Of a DNA stretch of 64,000 nt, positions 11,090 to 22,417 are shown piece after piece (positions within the stretch are counted from its first letter, which is position 1; each line of letters starts with the position of its first letter). The stretch is taken from positions 15,836,422 to 15,900,421 of the forward strand of contig OY821518.1 of assembly GCA_963682025.1 (NCBI GenBank). Reading direction: 5' to 3'. The notes beneath the pieces were generated by a model. It worked only from the letters and a program-made list of their open reading frames with translations. It did no database searches and was not told the origin of the DNA. A program made the position numbers and the translations under genes. This DNA comes from Cordilura impudica. Lineage: Eukaryota; Arthropoda; Insecta; Diptera; Scathophagidae.

Positions 11090-12976
11090 ATCAGCCACAT
11101 ATTTTAAGATATTATATCAGATCTTATTTATCTTTATCTAGAGTTAATTTGCCATTATTGAAGTTTGATTTTAGAAAAGCAAATTGATATGCCTTTTCAA
11201 GATACCTTGATAGACATTTAAACTTACCAAATACAAGAGATATCATACTTGAGGAACATATTGATACTTTATTAGAAAATTTCAAAACTGCTATTCATGT
11301 CAGTGTACCTAGGAAATTACCTTCGCTTTCAAGAAAATCATTACCTTTTTATTTAAAATCCTTGATACTACAAAAAAACAGTCTAAGAAGAAACTGATAA
11401 CGCTTAAGAGACTCTAATGATATCTACGACATGAAAATACTTAATAAAGTAATTTGCGAGGAAATGGATAAATTTAAAAATAAATCGTGGGATCACCTTC
11501 TTTCTACGTTGGATAAAGGCTCCTCCTCTTTTTGGAAGCTAACGAAAATTTTAAGGAAAAAATGTAATAATATTCCAATTTTGAAAGACAACACATCATG
11601 TTATACAACTAACTCCGAAAAATGCGGAATCCTTGCACAAACTTTTGCTTTAAACCATTCGATTGCTTCTAATCGTGGTGATCCAGCAACAAATTCTCTG
11701 GTAAGCGACACCCTTCGAGCGTTTCAATTATCAACCCCAAACTCTACAGCCTATCTTTCAATAAATGCCTCACATATATCTCGCATAATACAGAACCTGA
11801 AAACTAGAAAGTCACTAGGAGATGATGGTATTAATAACAGCTGTTTAAAAGCTCTTCCTAAAAAGGGAATAAAGTATTTAACTACCATAATAAATCAATG
11901 TTTAATTCTCTGTTATTTTCCACAAGAGTTTAAAAAGTCTAAGATCATTCCAATTAAAAAGCCTAACAAACCACAAGATATACCTTCTTCATACCGACCT
12001 ATTAGCATACTATCTTCCATTAGCAAAATGCTTGAGAAAGTTGTTAAAGAAAAAGTGACAAATTTTATTGAAGCGAACAATATCATACCTTCATATCAGT
12101 TTGGTTTTCGAAATCAACACAAGACAATTCTACCGTTAGTGCGAATAAGAAATTTAGCGAATTCTAATTTTGACAACCAAAAATCCACTGGACGTTAAAG
12201 CGGCTTTCGATTCTGTATGGCATGATGGGCTTCTATATAAAATGATTAACTTTCAATTCCCTTTTTATATAATTAAAATTATTCAGTCCTTTCTCTCTTT
12301 CCGTACTTTTAAAGTACACTTTGGTTCCTATTGTTCGGAAAGTTTTAATGTCCCAGCTGGTTGCCCACAGGGCTCTTGTCTATCACCAGTACTATACATT
12401 TATATACCTATGATATCCCTCAACTCGAGTATTGCACCATGTCAATTTTTGCTGATGATACTGCTATACTTTGCTCTGAAACTTTAGCTTCAAAGAGCTT
12501 TAGTTGAAACTTCCTCATATTTTAATAGATGAAAAATAATGCTGAATAATGACAAAACGCAAGCCATATATTTCACTAGGAAACGAAAAGTTTGTTACAT
12601 TCCACAGACAAATATCAACATAAATAATGCCTTAATTCAATGGGAACAGAAAGTTAAATATTTAGGAGTACTATTAGACCCTAAAATGAAATTTAAAGAC
12701 CATATACCATATATTGTAAATAAAATTAATAAATTAATACGAATGCTCTATCATTTTATAAACCGGAACTTAAGGCTAAACATAAACAACAAAAAACTTA
12801 TATTTAAGTCAATTTTTCAGGCGGTTATGTTTTATGCAGCCCCTGTCTGGTCAAATAGCGCAAAATGCCATATAACTAAAATACAAATTTCCCAAAACAA
12901 ATTGCTTAAGTTAATCTATAATCTTCCAAGGTATTTTTCTACCCGCCGACTCCATGCTCCTGCAGATATAGAGTAA
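11090..12976 (+). pseudogene. Jockey-like LINE reverse transcriptase, broken
   Basis: Translated pieces in more than one frame follow a non-LTR RT. A linker with VSVPRKLPSLSRKSLPFYLK (about 11300) is followed by the RT core in the frame 11431-12198, with KSLGDDGINNSCLK and SSYRPISILSSISKMLEKV. Motif A is in the next frame as AFDSVWHDGLLYK (about 12197). Motif B is GCPQGSCLSPVLY (about 12358). The catalytic motif FADD is near 12450 in a third frame. The thumb frame 12539-12976 carries YLGVLLDPKMKF. The arrangement and the thumb sequence fit the jockey clade. The endonuclease and ORF1 are missing, so the copy is 5' truncated. At least two frameshifts and an in-frame stop near 11395 abolish function. 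Confidence 0.85.
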
Positions 12977-13272
12977 GTGGAAAGCAAAATTAATAGACTT
13001 TCCCATAGCTTTTGTTGCCGTTGTTTAAATTCTGAACATGCCCATGCTTAGGTAGTTAATAAGTTCTTAGCTTAAGTTTTATCATAATTTCAAATAGGTT
13101 TTTGAAAATTTTTACCTCCACTATTATTTGAATGTATATATATAAAATTCTATAAATTAACAATAATTATTAAGCAGAGAAAGATAAATTCTTGAACTCT
13201 TTATAAATAATTATATTAAGAAACAATGTAAATAATAGTTGATCTAAATAAATTGAAATTGAATTGAATTAT
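12977..13272 (+). other. 3' region and tail of the jockey-like LINE
   Basis: Follows the RT frame and ends in AAATTGAAATTGAATTGAATT, a short-repeat tail of the kind that closes many jockey-clade elements in place of a pure poly(A). This places the element's 3' end close to 13272. Confidence 0.5.
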
Positions 13273-14450
13273 CTTGAGTTATTGTTATTTATTTTCAAAG
13301 CAATTAATTCCTATGATAATCTAAATTTATATAGCTTAAAATTTATATGCTACAACTTGCAAATAATATTTAACACAAATTTTTTTGTTAATTGATTCAT
13401 TTCTGCACTCCATTTTCAAGTTTATGTTTCACCATAAACCGTACTTGATTACAGTGCCAGATTACTTAAAAACTACTTCACGTTATTGAAATATTTTGAT
13501 AATGTTGTTTAACGTTGAATGTTTCACAAGACTTGCAAAATTAATTGATTTTACACTTATCTTGCATAATTTTTTCCGCAAGATCAAATATTTTGCAACT
13601 ATAAAAATAAAATTCATACATAGGTTTTAATAGTATCCTGTGCGCACATACACACACAAACCAGCACACACATATTCGTCTACGTATACTAATGTCAAGA
13701 TAAAAAATCAAGTATTACGTTATGAGTAAATGTTCCAAAACGAAATTGAGTAATTTAGTAAACTAGATTTAGTGGTAATAAACTGACATGAATGGCATCA
13801 TCATGAATACAAGTGCACAAGTTGCACTATAGGCCTAAAGTTTAAGCTGGGGAAATAATATGATGCCGCTTCAAAAAAAAAAAAGAAATGTTGATTGAAG
13901 TAAAAATTAAAGATACTTTAAAACTTATAAGTTTAAATTTTTTTCGATTAATTCGTACCAATACAAATATTCTAACTGTATAAAAAAAGGAAGTTGAAAC
14001 TCCGTAAATTAAATTAAGGGATTTTAGAGTGATATTTTCAGGAGAATTTTAAGGGGAAAACTTCGAATAACCAATAATTGAAATAAGTTCATAAAAACTT
14101 ATCCATGAATTAAGTTCACCGTATCGTTTCAGTCTTATTCAACAATCGTGAATTCAACAGTAAAAAAAATTTTTTTCCAATATTTTTTTTTTTTCAATAT
14201 TGCTTTTCCAATATTTTTTTTCATCGTCTCCACGACTCTGCCTGCAAAGTTTCAGCTTAATTGGATAGCAGGAAAGGGGTTAAAAATCGACCCAAAGTTT
14301 TGTCGACAAAAAGACAAGCAGACACTACGATTTAAAATAAAGGGAGTAAAAAGCACAAACAATTATTTTAATAACTTTTATTTTATATATGAGGTCTGTT
14401 TAATAGAAAATCAGAATTTTGAAATTTTTCGGGGTTCGATTAGCGATTTT
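13273..14450. other. No gene recognised
   Basis: AT-rich non-coding sequence. An open frame at 14148-14483 is dominated by a T-run at its start and matches nothing; its end runs into the next repeat. A short CACACA-type run lies at about 13640-13670. Confidence 0.5.
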
Positions 14451-15236
14451 TATACCCTATACCACTATGTGGTTTGGGTATAATGACTTTGTGCTGCTGT
14501 TTGTAACAACCAAAAATATTTGACCTAGACCCATCTTTAATTATACCGATCGAATCAGAATCACTTTCTGAGTTGATTTAACAATGTCCGTCCGTCCGTC
14601 CGTCCGTCCGTCTGTGTGTCCATGTAAAGCTTGTAATCAAACTGCAGATCGCAAATATGAATATATTTTGATGAAATTTGGTATGTAAGCTTTTATCGGC
14701 CATGGGATGAACGCTATTGAAATTGGTGAGAATCGGTCCATGTTCAGACCTAGCCCCCATACAAATTACCCATATGAAATCGACATAAATTGCCATAAGA
14801 TCCAAATTGTCATATAGATCTTACTCAAATTGGGTTTGTATGCATCCATTACATCCACTAATGAGTAGTTCAAAAATGATCCCTTTGACCCCATATGGAG
14901 CTGCTTCCCGATCTTCACTTAAATCTATTAAAAAACAAAAATATTGCACTGATTCTTCTCAAATTTTGTTTCTACATATTTTTGCAAAATACAAGAGACT
15001 TTACCAAACATGATCAGGATCGGTCCATTTTTGGACCTAGTCCCTTTATAGATATAGCATCCGATATGAACTTTTTCATATCTGCAGCCAAAAAAATTAA
15101 TAAAAATCCCACTCAAATTTGGGTTTTGCTTATTTTCAATGTCCAGTTAGTTGGGCCTAAGAGATAGGGTTTCTAAACGCATGGTATAGGGTATCGTATA
15201 GTCGGTCTAGACCGACTATAATTTTCTTACTTGTTT
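14451..15236 (+). repeat. Mini-me-like repeat with GTCC microsatellite, full copy
   Basis: Starts TATACCCTATACCACTATGT, contains a (GTCC)n run at 14586-14612 and ends with GTCGGTCTAGACCGAC then AATTTTCTTACTTGTTT. This architecture resembles the dipteran mini-me repeats that seed GTCY microsatellites. It is non-coding; frames inside are incidental. Five other copies or pieces lie in the window. Confidence 0.8.
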
Positions 15237-15345
15237 TATGTTGTCACACTTGTCTTGAACATATATTCTTAGATGAGTTTGTTTGTGAGAAGCATAACAG
15301 TTAGACGTGTATTGCTGGTTCGTCGATTTTCTGCTGTGGATAAAT

Positions 15346-15980
15346 ATGGATCAAAGAATTTACATCAAATTTTGTGTAAACAATGGAATTAAGTGCTCAA
15401 AACCACTTGAAATGTTGAGAGTGGCATATGGTGATTGCAGCCTAAGTCAGAAAAATGTTTACAAGTGGCACAAGCTTTTCAAAGAAGATCGAGAAGATGT
15501 GAATGACAGCGCTCGTCCTGAAAATCCGATGAGAATGTTGAGAGTGTGAGGAAAATTGTTATGGAGAAGCATCGAATCACTATTAGCGAAGTTGCGCAGG
15601 ATGTCGGCATATCGCTTGGCTCATGCCATGCATTTTTTTATACAAATTTCGGGCATAAATCGTGTGGCAGCTAAGTTCGTTCCAAAATTGCTGAATTTTG
15701 AACATTGGTTGTTCGTAATAATATGGCCGTAAAGAATGGCGTAATCATGCCTCAGCCACCTTATTCACCATATTTGGCCACCTGCGACTTTTTCCTATTC
15801 CCAAAACTGAAGAGACCCATGAAAGGACAGCGTTTTGCGACGATTGAGGAGATAAAAATTAGCCCGAAAAAATAAAAAAAAAATCTCAAAAAAACCGAAT
15901 CGCCGAGAGCGCTTAACACTATACCGAAAAGTGAAAATCAGAACTGCTTCGAGGATTGGAAAAATGCTAGCACAAGTGTA
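15346..15980 (+). pseudogene. Mariner transposase, internally deleted, 5' portion
   Basis: The start MDQRIYIKFCVNNGIK and KNVYKWHKLFKEDRE match the N-terminal helix-turn-helix region of mariner transposases. After a frameshift at about 15549 it reads KIVMEKHRITISEVAQDVGI. A large deletion then joins RVAAKFVPKLLNFEH to the catalytic-domain end MPQPPYSPYLATCDFFLFPK. The first two catalytic acids are gone with the deletion, and the usual SPDLAP is SPYLAT. The gene continues after a Helitron insertion, at 17344. It is dead. The start codon is chosen because it opens the conserved N-terminus. Confidence 0.88.
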
Positions 15981-17343
15981 TCTATATATATAAAATGGAA
16001 TCTGTGTTTGTTTATTTGTTTATTTGTTTGTTTGTACCAACCATATAGGAGACCAAACCTCTTGACCGATCTTCCTGAAATTTTCACAGCATTTAACAGG
16101 AACTCTGGCATGATTAATAGGGTACTTTTTCGACCACGCCCATTTTTACGCCCACTTTTTTAAAATTATGTAATTGCTCCCATATAGTTTTTAACAGATT
16201 TACTTCAAATTGTATACACATTATACTCCAGGCGAGGTAGAAATACATATTTCTTACGCCACGCCCCCCTTCATGCCCCTTTTCACGCCAAATTTTGTTT
16301 GAAAGTTTTAAACTTTTTGTTCTCTGTACAAATTTGTTCCTTCCAACGGATATTTTTTTTTTATTTGGTAGTATATTGTTCTTAATACTGTTAACGTTGC
16401 CATATAACTATGAACCACGCCCACTTTACCGCCCCCTTTTTTTAATTCAGGTACTTACTTATACCACTAACAATGTTTGCTATACAAAATACTTTTTTTG
16501 TAATATGTATTTACCTAAAGTTTTATACACTTTTTATCTACAGGTAAGGTAGCCATACATTTTTTTATTACCACGTTCCCCTTTTTCGCCCCATTTTACT
16601 TTAAATTATAATTAATCTGCTTTCAATCTATATATATAAAAATGAATGTGTGTTCTTTTGTGCTTTATAGGAACCAAACCCCTGAAGCGATCTTCCTGAA
16701 ATTTTCACTGCATGTTACTGTGACTCTAGGCTATATAAATTTTAGATTGGACAAAGGGGCGGTGCCACGCCCATATAACCCAAAATTTGAAATCGTCATA
16801 TATCGGGAATTATTTGACCTACGCGGTCATTTTGGTACATATGGTATGGGCATGAACAGTAATACATACCGGAAGAAAAGTGGGCGGGACCACGCCCCTT
16901 TTTAGAAAAATAAAAAATCGTAAAATCTTCTAAACTACTGGAAGGATCGTCATGAAATTTTCACAGAAGGATATTTTTGCGAAATAATAAGTCCTTAAAT
17001 ATATTAAGTTGTTAGTGTGCAAAGGGGCGTGGCCCCGCCCATATAACCCAAAATTTAAAATCTTCATATCTCAGCCATTTTTAACCTACGGCGATGATTT
17101 TTGGTATATATCGTATTGAAATTAATAGAAATAGTACTACAAGAAAACTGGGCGGGACCGCGCCCTTTTTAAAAAAATTAAAATCCATAATAACTTCTAT
17201 TAAGCTCTTGAGAATATAAAGTTTTTAGTGCAATAATTAATTGTAAATTAAATAAATAATATTTTGTTAATGTATAAATATTTATTTTTTTTTATTTTAT
17301 TTTATAACGCTGAGGGGCAGCGAAGCACACCGGGTTCAGCTAG
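15981..17343 (+). mobile_element. Composite Helitron inserted in mariner
   Basis: Begins TCTATATATATAAAATGG directly after an A and ends GGGTTCAGCTAG directly before a T, typical Helitron ends with no target duplication. Removing 15981-17343 restores the mariner C-terminus in frame (CIISKGGYF), so the borders are exact. A second Helitron 5' end lies inside at 16627. The interior is rich in GGGCGTGGC / CACGCCC motifs and ATATAACCCAAAATTTG blocks repeated at about 16775 and 17040. No Rep/helicase frame is present, so it would depend on an autonomous relative. Confidence 0.85.
16627..17343 (+). mobile_element. Inner Helitron unit of the composite
   Basis: A second start, TCTATATATATAAAAATG, preceded by A, sharing the only CTAG 3' end with the outer unit. 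About 717 bp, with two internal direct repeats of about 280 bp built around CCCATATAACCCAAAATTT. Either it inserted into the outer unit or the outer unit transposed by reading through to this 3' terminator. Confidence 0.7.
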
Positions 17344-17400
17344 TTATATCTAAAGGAGGATACTTTTAAGAGGACAAAATAGAAATTGATGAATAAATAA
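17344..17400 (+). pseudogene. Mariner transposase, last codons after the Helitron
   Basis: Joined to 15980 this reads CIISKGGYF, a stop, then EDKIEID, the usual close of mariner transposases (GGYFEGDKIEID). One in-frame stop sits where Glu is expected. The junction shows that the Helitron hit a mariner copy already carrying, or later acquiring, other damage. Confidence 0.8.
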
Positions 17401-17699
17401 ATATTTTTCGAGAAAAATTAAAATTCACCTTTTATTTTATGCTGAAAAGTATTCTTCCGCCATTGGCCTCAAAAGAATATGCGAAGTTGGCATCGGTAAA
17501 TCATCGAATCGAAAATCATGTTCGATTGATGCGGATACAATCAATACAAAGTTTTTAACTGTTCCTATAGTTCAAGCAGATAAAGATTATTATATCAATA
17601 ATCATTCGAATAAGAATTCTGAATATTTTTTTCTTTTGTTAAGTAAGTTAAAACTTTTTCAGTAATAGGCATAATAGGATTTAAATATTGCATAAAGCA

Positions 17700-18150
17700 T
17701 TGGCTCCAAAAGACTCCCTTATTTTTAAATCTGCATCACATTACTGAATAAGTGCGGATGTGATGGATCATCCAGTCAAAGTGCTTACGAACAACAAAGG
17801 ACATGACTACTAGAGATGCAAATATATTATGGCTTCTGTAGCTCCTTAAATGCTTGGAAGTATTGCAAAAACCCTAAAAGGTCTTCAGAATTGATAACGT
17901 CAACATTAAGCAATATTAAAAACTATACTGGAAAACTTAAGCCTTCTGTTTTTGAAATGTAGAAAAAAAATTCTTACTATCAGTTATGAATTCTTTCTTA
18001 CAATTATTGAAGGTAAAGTTTTGAATAAAATTCCAAACATTAATAAAGCATCAAACATCAGACAGATTGAGGACATCTTCATTATGTTGGTAGCTTCATC
18101 AGATATACTTATTTCAGCGCGAGGACATGTTAGATCACAGAAAAACTTCT
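17700..18150 (+). pseudogene. Transib transposase fragment, copy C
   Basis: Contains NKCGCDGSSSQSAYEQQ near 17750, matching the Transib block with the first catalytic Asp. WKYCKNPKRSSEL near 17855 matches WKNPRPSS. SYEFFLTIIEGKVLNK (about 17975) matches YEFHLTMVDGKVVNEL, with Glu instead of the second catalytic Asp. The zinc knuckle is not recognisable and later parts are absent. Multiple stops; clearly dead. Confidence 0.75.
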
Positions 18151-18267
18151 AGGAAAATAATTTTAGTTTGGGAATGCTCGCAATGTACATGAATATATTG
18201 TTAAGACTTAATCAATAATAAACTCTTATAATTAAAATAGTTTACTGGTATAATAAACTATAATATA

Positions 18268-18674
18268 TCTATAGTATTAATGGTAAAATGATTTCTTGTG
18301 GCCGATGATTTGTTTCACAATTTTCTCCTGATTTTGACCGAACGTATCTTATTTGAAAGGTATTTTTTCAGCTGTCCGCCAGAATAACAGATTTTAAAAT
18401 TTTTAAATTTTTTAGAGTAAAATGCATTTAAAGTTGCTACTAATAAACACATATGCTATGTGTGTGTTTATTAAATTTGTTTTTTGTTTGTGAGTTTCTT
18501 TTCTTCTTTCACAGTAATAACTGCGTTGAATTGAAAAATAATTTTGGACATAATCGATATTTAAAAAGTGTTAAATTGTGAATTGGCTAGAATTGATTAG
18601 CATACCTTTGAGGACTTTATTAAAGAAAAAATATAATTTCCTAGAATTTTCACTCGAGGGCTGGGATCTGTTAG
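18268..18674 (+). mobile_element. Short non-autonomous Helitron
   Basis: Starts TCTATAGTATTAATGG and ends TGGGATCTGTTAG, a point-mutated CTAG. The hairpin before the end has decayed to CACTCGAGGGC. Same family as the copy at 10633, with a small interior expansion around 18490-18580. Confidence 0.75.
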
Positions 18675-18819
18675 TATCTATAATATGGTTTCTAGTATTA
18701 ACAAACAATAAAAACAACGCATCTGCGATACAAATACAAAATATAATATAATTAAACATACAGATAAAATTGTTAACGAACATATTTTTCAAGCACCCTG
18801 TAATCGTGGTAGTATACGT

Positions 18820-19660
18820 GAGATCTGTAGTTTTCTAGAATAACCGCGTATGTCATAAAATCAAAATATTCAGGGAAGCCAAAAAACGTTATATTTAAAA
18901 TTATGGGCTCGATATAAAGTTTTTAGAGCTTTTTATTTAACAGTGCTGTAGATATGGGCAATAAATACTTTATATAAAATTTTGGATCAAAAATCTTCAG
19001 AGGAATAGATCCTAGAGAAGGGCGAAAAAAACAATATGTAAATAACACTTAAACTGTTTGCAAATAAAACAACTTATGTCGACAAACGTCGTTTTCTTTG
19101 AAAAAGAAAACTACCAATGCAACCACCCATGTAGACATAAGTTGTTGTTGCTTGAAAAATTGATTTTTTTGTTCGTCAACAAAAAGTTAACGGGACTTAG
19201 AATGAGAATATAACAACGTATCAAGAATAATAGTGACAAAAAATAACAGAAATAAACACACAAGTTTTTATAAGTGGTTATAAACCGAAAATTACTCCAA
19301 AATTATTTTGCATTTTTTTTTTTCATTAATAACAACGTATGTCGCTATGTGTCGTTTTCGGAGAAAGTAATTTGTCAGCGATCAAACGTAGGTTGACATA
19401 TGTCGATAGTGCTTCAAATTAATTTAATAAACATTTAAGTTACGTCGTTATTTAAAGAAAAACTCAGAAATGGTCAATATTTTTTTTTTTTAAATTTAAC
19501 ACATGTAAAGAGCGTTAAATATTAATATATATGGCATCGTTAACTCAAAACTTACAGAGATAGACATTCGCGGTTATAGCAGAAAATCATAGAGATATGG
19601 TTTCAAAGCCAAAAATGTGTTCTTTAAACATCTTTTCAATTTTTTCCAATATCTTGTTCC
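18820..19660 (+). repeat. Tandem duplication, first unit
   Basis: Starts at TTTTCTAGAATAACCGCG and repeats from 19661. Shared blocks in order include the 5' TCTAGAATAACCGCGTATGTC, ATGGGCTCGATAT, AAATAACTTAT.TCGACA and TTAAGTTACGTCGTT, then GGCATCG.TAACTCAAAACT. The unit is rich in CGTCGTTTTC-like motifs. Non-coding. Confidence 0.75.
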
Positions 19661-19924
19661 GTGGTTTTCTAGAATAACCGCGTATGTCATTAAATCAAAA
19701 CTTTCACGAGTGACAAAACACGTTATGTTTCAATTTATGGGCTCGATATATAAGGTTTTTAGAACTATTTATTTGACAGACCTGTAGATATGAGTAATAA
19801 TAATTTAATAAAGTGTGTGCAGATAAAATAACTTATATCGACATAGGTCGTTTTCGTTCGGAAAAAAGTTACCCATGCATGTGTGATACATGTGGACAGA
19901 AATAAGCACAGTGGTTATAAACTA

Positions 19925-20788
19925 ACAGTCTTATTCATAAACACTTTTTATCAGCTTAATAAGCTGTTAATAAGAAAAAATCGGAAAAACAGTATTCATA
20001 AACACAAAATAGCTTATCAAACGTTTAATAAACGTTTCTTAAATATAAAATTTTTATATAAGGTTTTTAGAACTATTAAGTTCGGAAGTCCATAACTAGA
20101 GAAATAGGCTCGACCGCCGAAAAAAAATATTTTCTTAGAATCACCCCAAAAGCCCCTACTTCCCCCCCCAAAAAAAAAATAAAATCGGAGCGTTGCCCCT
20201 AAACTCCACTTGTTCCGTACTTTTTCTGATATTCAATTGATATTTTCTGAAATTCAATTGATGTTTTCTCAAATACAATTGATACTTTCTGAAAATCAAT
20301 TGATATTTTTTCACATATAAATAAAAATTAATTCAAAACAAACCAGTGTTGTTAATTTGGTACGCCATATTCGTTATTCGACTACTTTTAGTACCACGTC
20401 GAACAAATATGTGTAAAAAATTATTTTTTTTTTTTTTATTATTATCATTTGTTTATAAATAACTTTTGTTCCTTTATTAAAGTGAAGTTATTTTTCTACA
20501 AAAATTAAAATAATTTCTAATATAAAAGAGAATAAACAAAATATTATTCAATTACCGAGTAGATGATTTATTTATTTTATTCATCACTACCAACAAACTG
20601 ACAATTATAGAGGACTAGTGTTGCCACCACAAAACTATAAATCAAATGAAACGTTTAATAGATAATTTTCTGTCATTACATGTTTATGAATAGTGTTTTC
20701 TAATAATGGTTTATAAGAAAAAATCCGAGTAATAACAAAAGTATACTTTAGAGGCAAAATAAAGTTTTTTTTATGAATTAGACCGTAA
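19925..20788. mobile_element. MITE-like insertion with TTATTCATAAAC-type ends
   Basis: Present in the second tandem unit and absent from the first. The ends are imperfect inverted repeats: GTCTTATTCATAAACAC on the left, and on the right the complement of GTCTAATTCATAAA. Both sides also share a CATAAACA...TTATAAG-type inner block. The interior has a C-run then A-run at 20160-20185 and a short 21-bp minisatellite. No coding capacity. Confidence 0.6.
20221..20320 (+). repeat. Short 21-bp minisatellite, related to the array at 61.8 kb
   Basis: Four to five units of TTTTCTGAAATTCAATTGAT with variants. The same unit forms the long array at 61815-62455. It lies inside the MITE-like insertion. Confidence 0.85.
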
Positions 20789-21060
20789 AAAAATAATCCA
20801 AAATTATTTAGCATCTTTTTTTAGCCATGGAATATATGTTGGCATACGTCATTAGTGCTGAAAATTATTTTAATAAAAATTTAAGTTACGTCGTTTTTAA
20901 AATAAAATAATAAAATGGTCAATATTTCTAAAAAAAAAAAAAGATATACCACATGTAAAGCGCTTTAAAAATTAATTTATTTGGCATCGCTAACTCAAAA
21001 CTGACTAAAATTGAAATACGCGTTTATTCTAGAAAACCACGGATATGTGCAATCATTCCA

Positions 21061-22400
21061 AAGAATATATTTATAAAGTATTGACTCAATTTATATCAGA
21101 TGTAAAAAAATGCAGCTAGCTTTCGGAGACCAAAATGTGTATTGCATAAATCTTTTTGATTAATTTCAGCTACGCGTAACTTAGATTACGACTATGTAGG
21201 CGGGATCGATGAAATGAAATTTGCTATTTTGGGACATTAATATTGAAATATAAGATAAACAGTAATCAATCAAATTTGAATTCACAAAACCTTATATTTA
21301 CGAACTAAGAGCTAAATTGTCATATGATTTTAAAACAAAAAAAAATTTTGAGTCAGCGCACATTGGGTTGCCATAATGATTGGTATCGAATAAAACCAGA
21401 TAAAATTCTACATCACTATTTAAAATTTGAACCGTCTAAGTTATTTACTTCATCCGTAGTGAGCTGTCAAAGTTTCTGTTTTCTTAAAAAGTGAAAAAAT
21501 TGAAATTTGATAAAAAGCAGTGCTTATTTTTTTAAATTTAAAATTAATAAAGTTAAACTTTTATGATGGAACCTTCAACTTCTGGTATTTAAGTGTACAA
21601 AAAATAATTTTGCGTTTGTAAAAATATGTGTGGAAATATTTTTAATATTTTTTAAAAAAAAACTCTAAAAACGGGATATTTTCCATATATGATGGACCAG
21701 AAGTAACAAAGTAGTAAAGTGGCGGCTTTGAAGTTGTATTTTTTGAAAAGTATGGGATTTCTACTTGATATTACAAACAAAAAAGTTTGCCTTTTTGTTG
21801 CCCCGTTTTAAGATGTTAATAATTTTTTGTAAAAAGTCTTGTTTTCAAAATTCTTTTATTTACCATACCCACAGTGTTTTTGTTGTTACTATTGTCTTAC
21901 TCTCAATGTTAGCTATTTTTGTTGTTGTTGATTTTATTGTCAATATATTTTGATATTTAATAGAGATGGCTGCGTGAGTGGCGTTTGACCTATGTTCACG
22001 AGGGTGACCAATTTACCAGAAAAGAATAAATATTAACACTCAATTCCAGCGAAAAAATAGGACTTTCTAATAATTTACCAAATTCACGTGATGGCTTTAC
22101 ATCTTATACTAATTTGCCCGTGCTGACTTTCGTCATTTATAAATAATAATGTTTGCGAATAAACTGTTTTACGCGCCCATCTCTATTGCCGTTATTTTTG
22201 TGCTTGTTTTTATGTTTTGTTTAACAGTGGTGTTTTTTGCTGTTTTAAAATATGTAGTTTTTGTTAAGTGCGTATTGTGTTTTGCATTAAATGAAGTAAT
22301 CGGTATAAGGGAATTGGAAAACCGATTAAACAGTTAAATTAAATAAGAACAAATTTAATATTTTTATGAATAAGCCCCAAAACTATTTCTATATCGCGCC
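21061..22400. other. No gene recognised
   Basis: AT-rich. Short frames at 21765-21953 and 22149-22337 are hydrophobic and T-rich, without known similarity. TTTTTATGAATAAGCCCC at about 22360 looks like the right end of a MITE of the 19.9 kb type, but no left end was found. Confidence 0.45.
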
Positions 22401-22417
22401 TAGAACTATACAACTTT

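Larger units (their letters stand above)
19661..21060 (+). repeat. Tandem duplication, second unit, with insertion
   Basis: Second copy of the unit at 18820, diverged by many substitutions. It is longer because of an extra block of about 865 bp (about 19925-20788) absent from the first unit, which serves as the empty site. Confidence 0.75.

Noticed and set aside
14895..15167. Frames inside mini-me-like repeats (also at 37.5, 37.7, 38.7, 56.8 and 57.1 kb)
   Set aside because: The same non-coding repeat yields similar frames on both strands in each copy, with no conserved protein.
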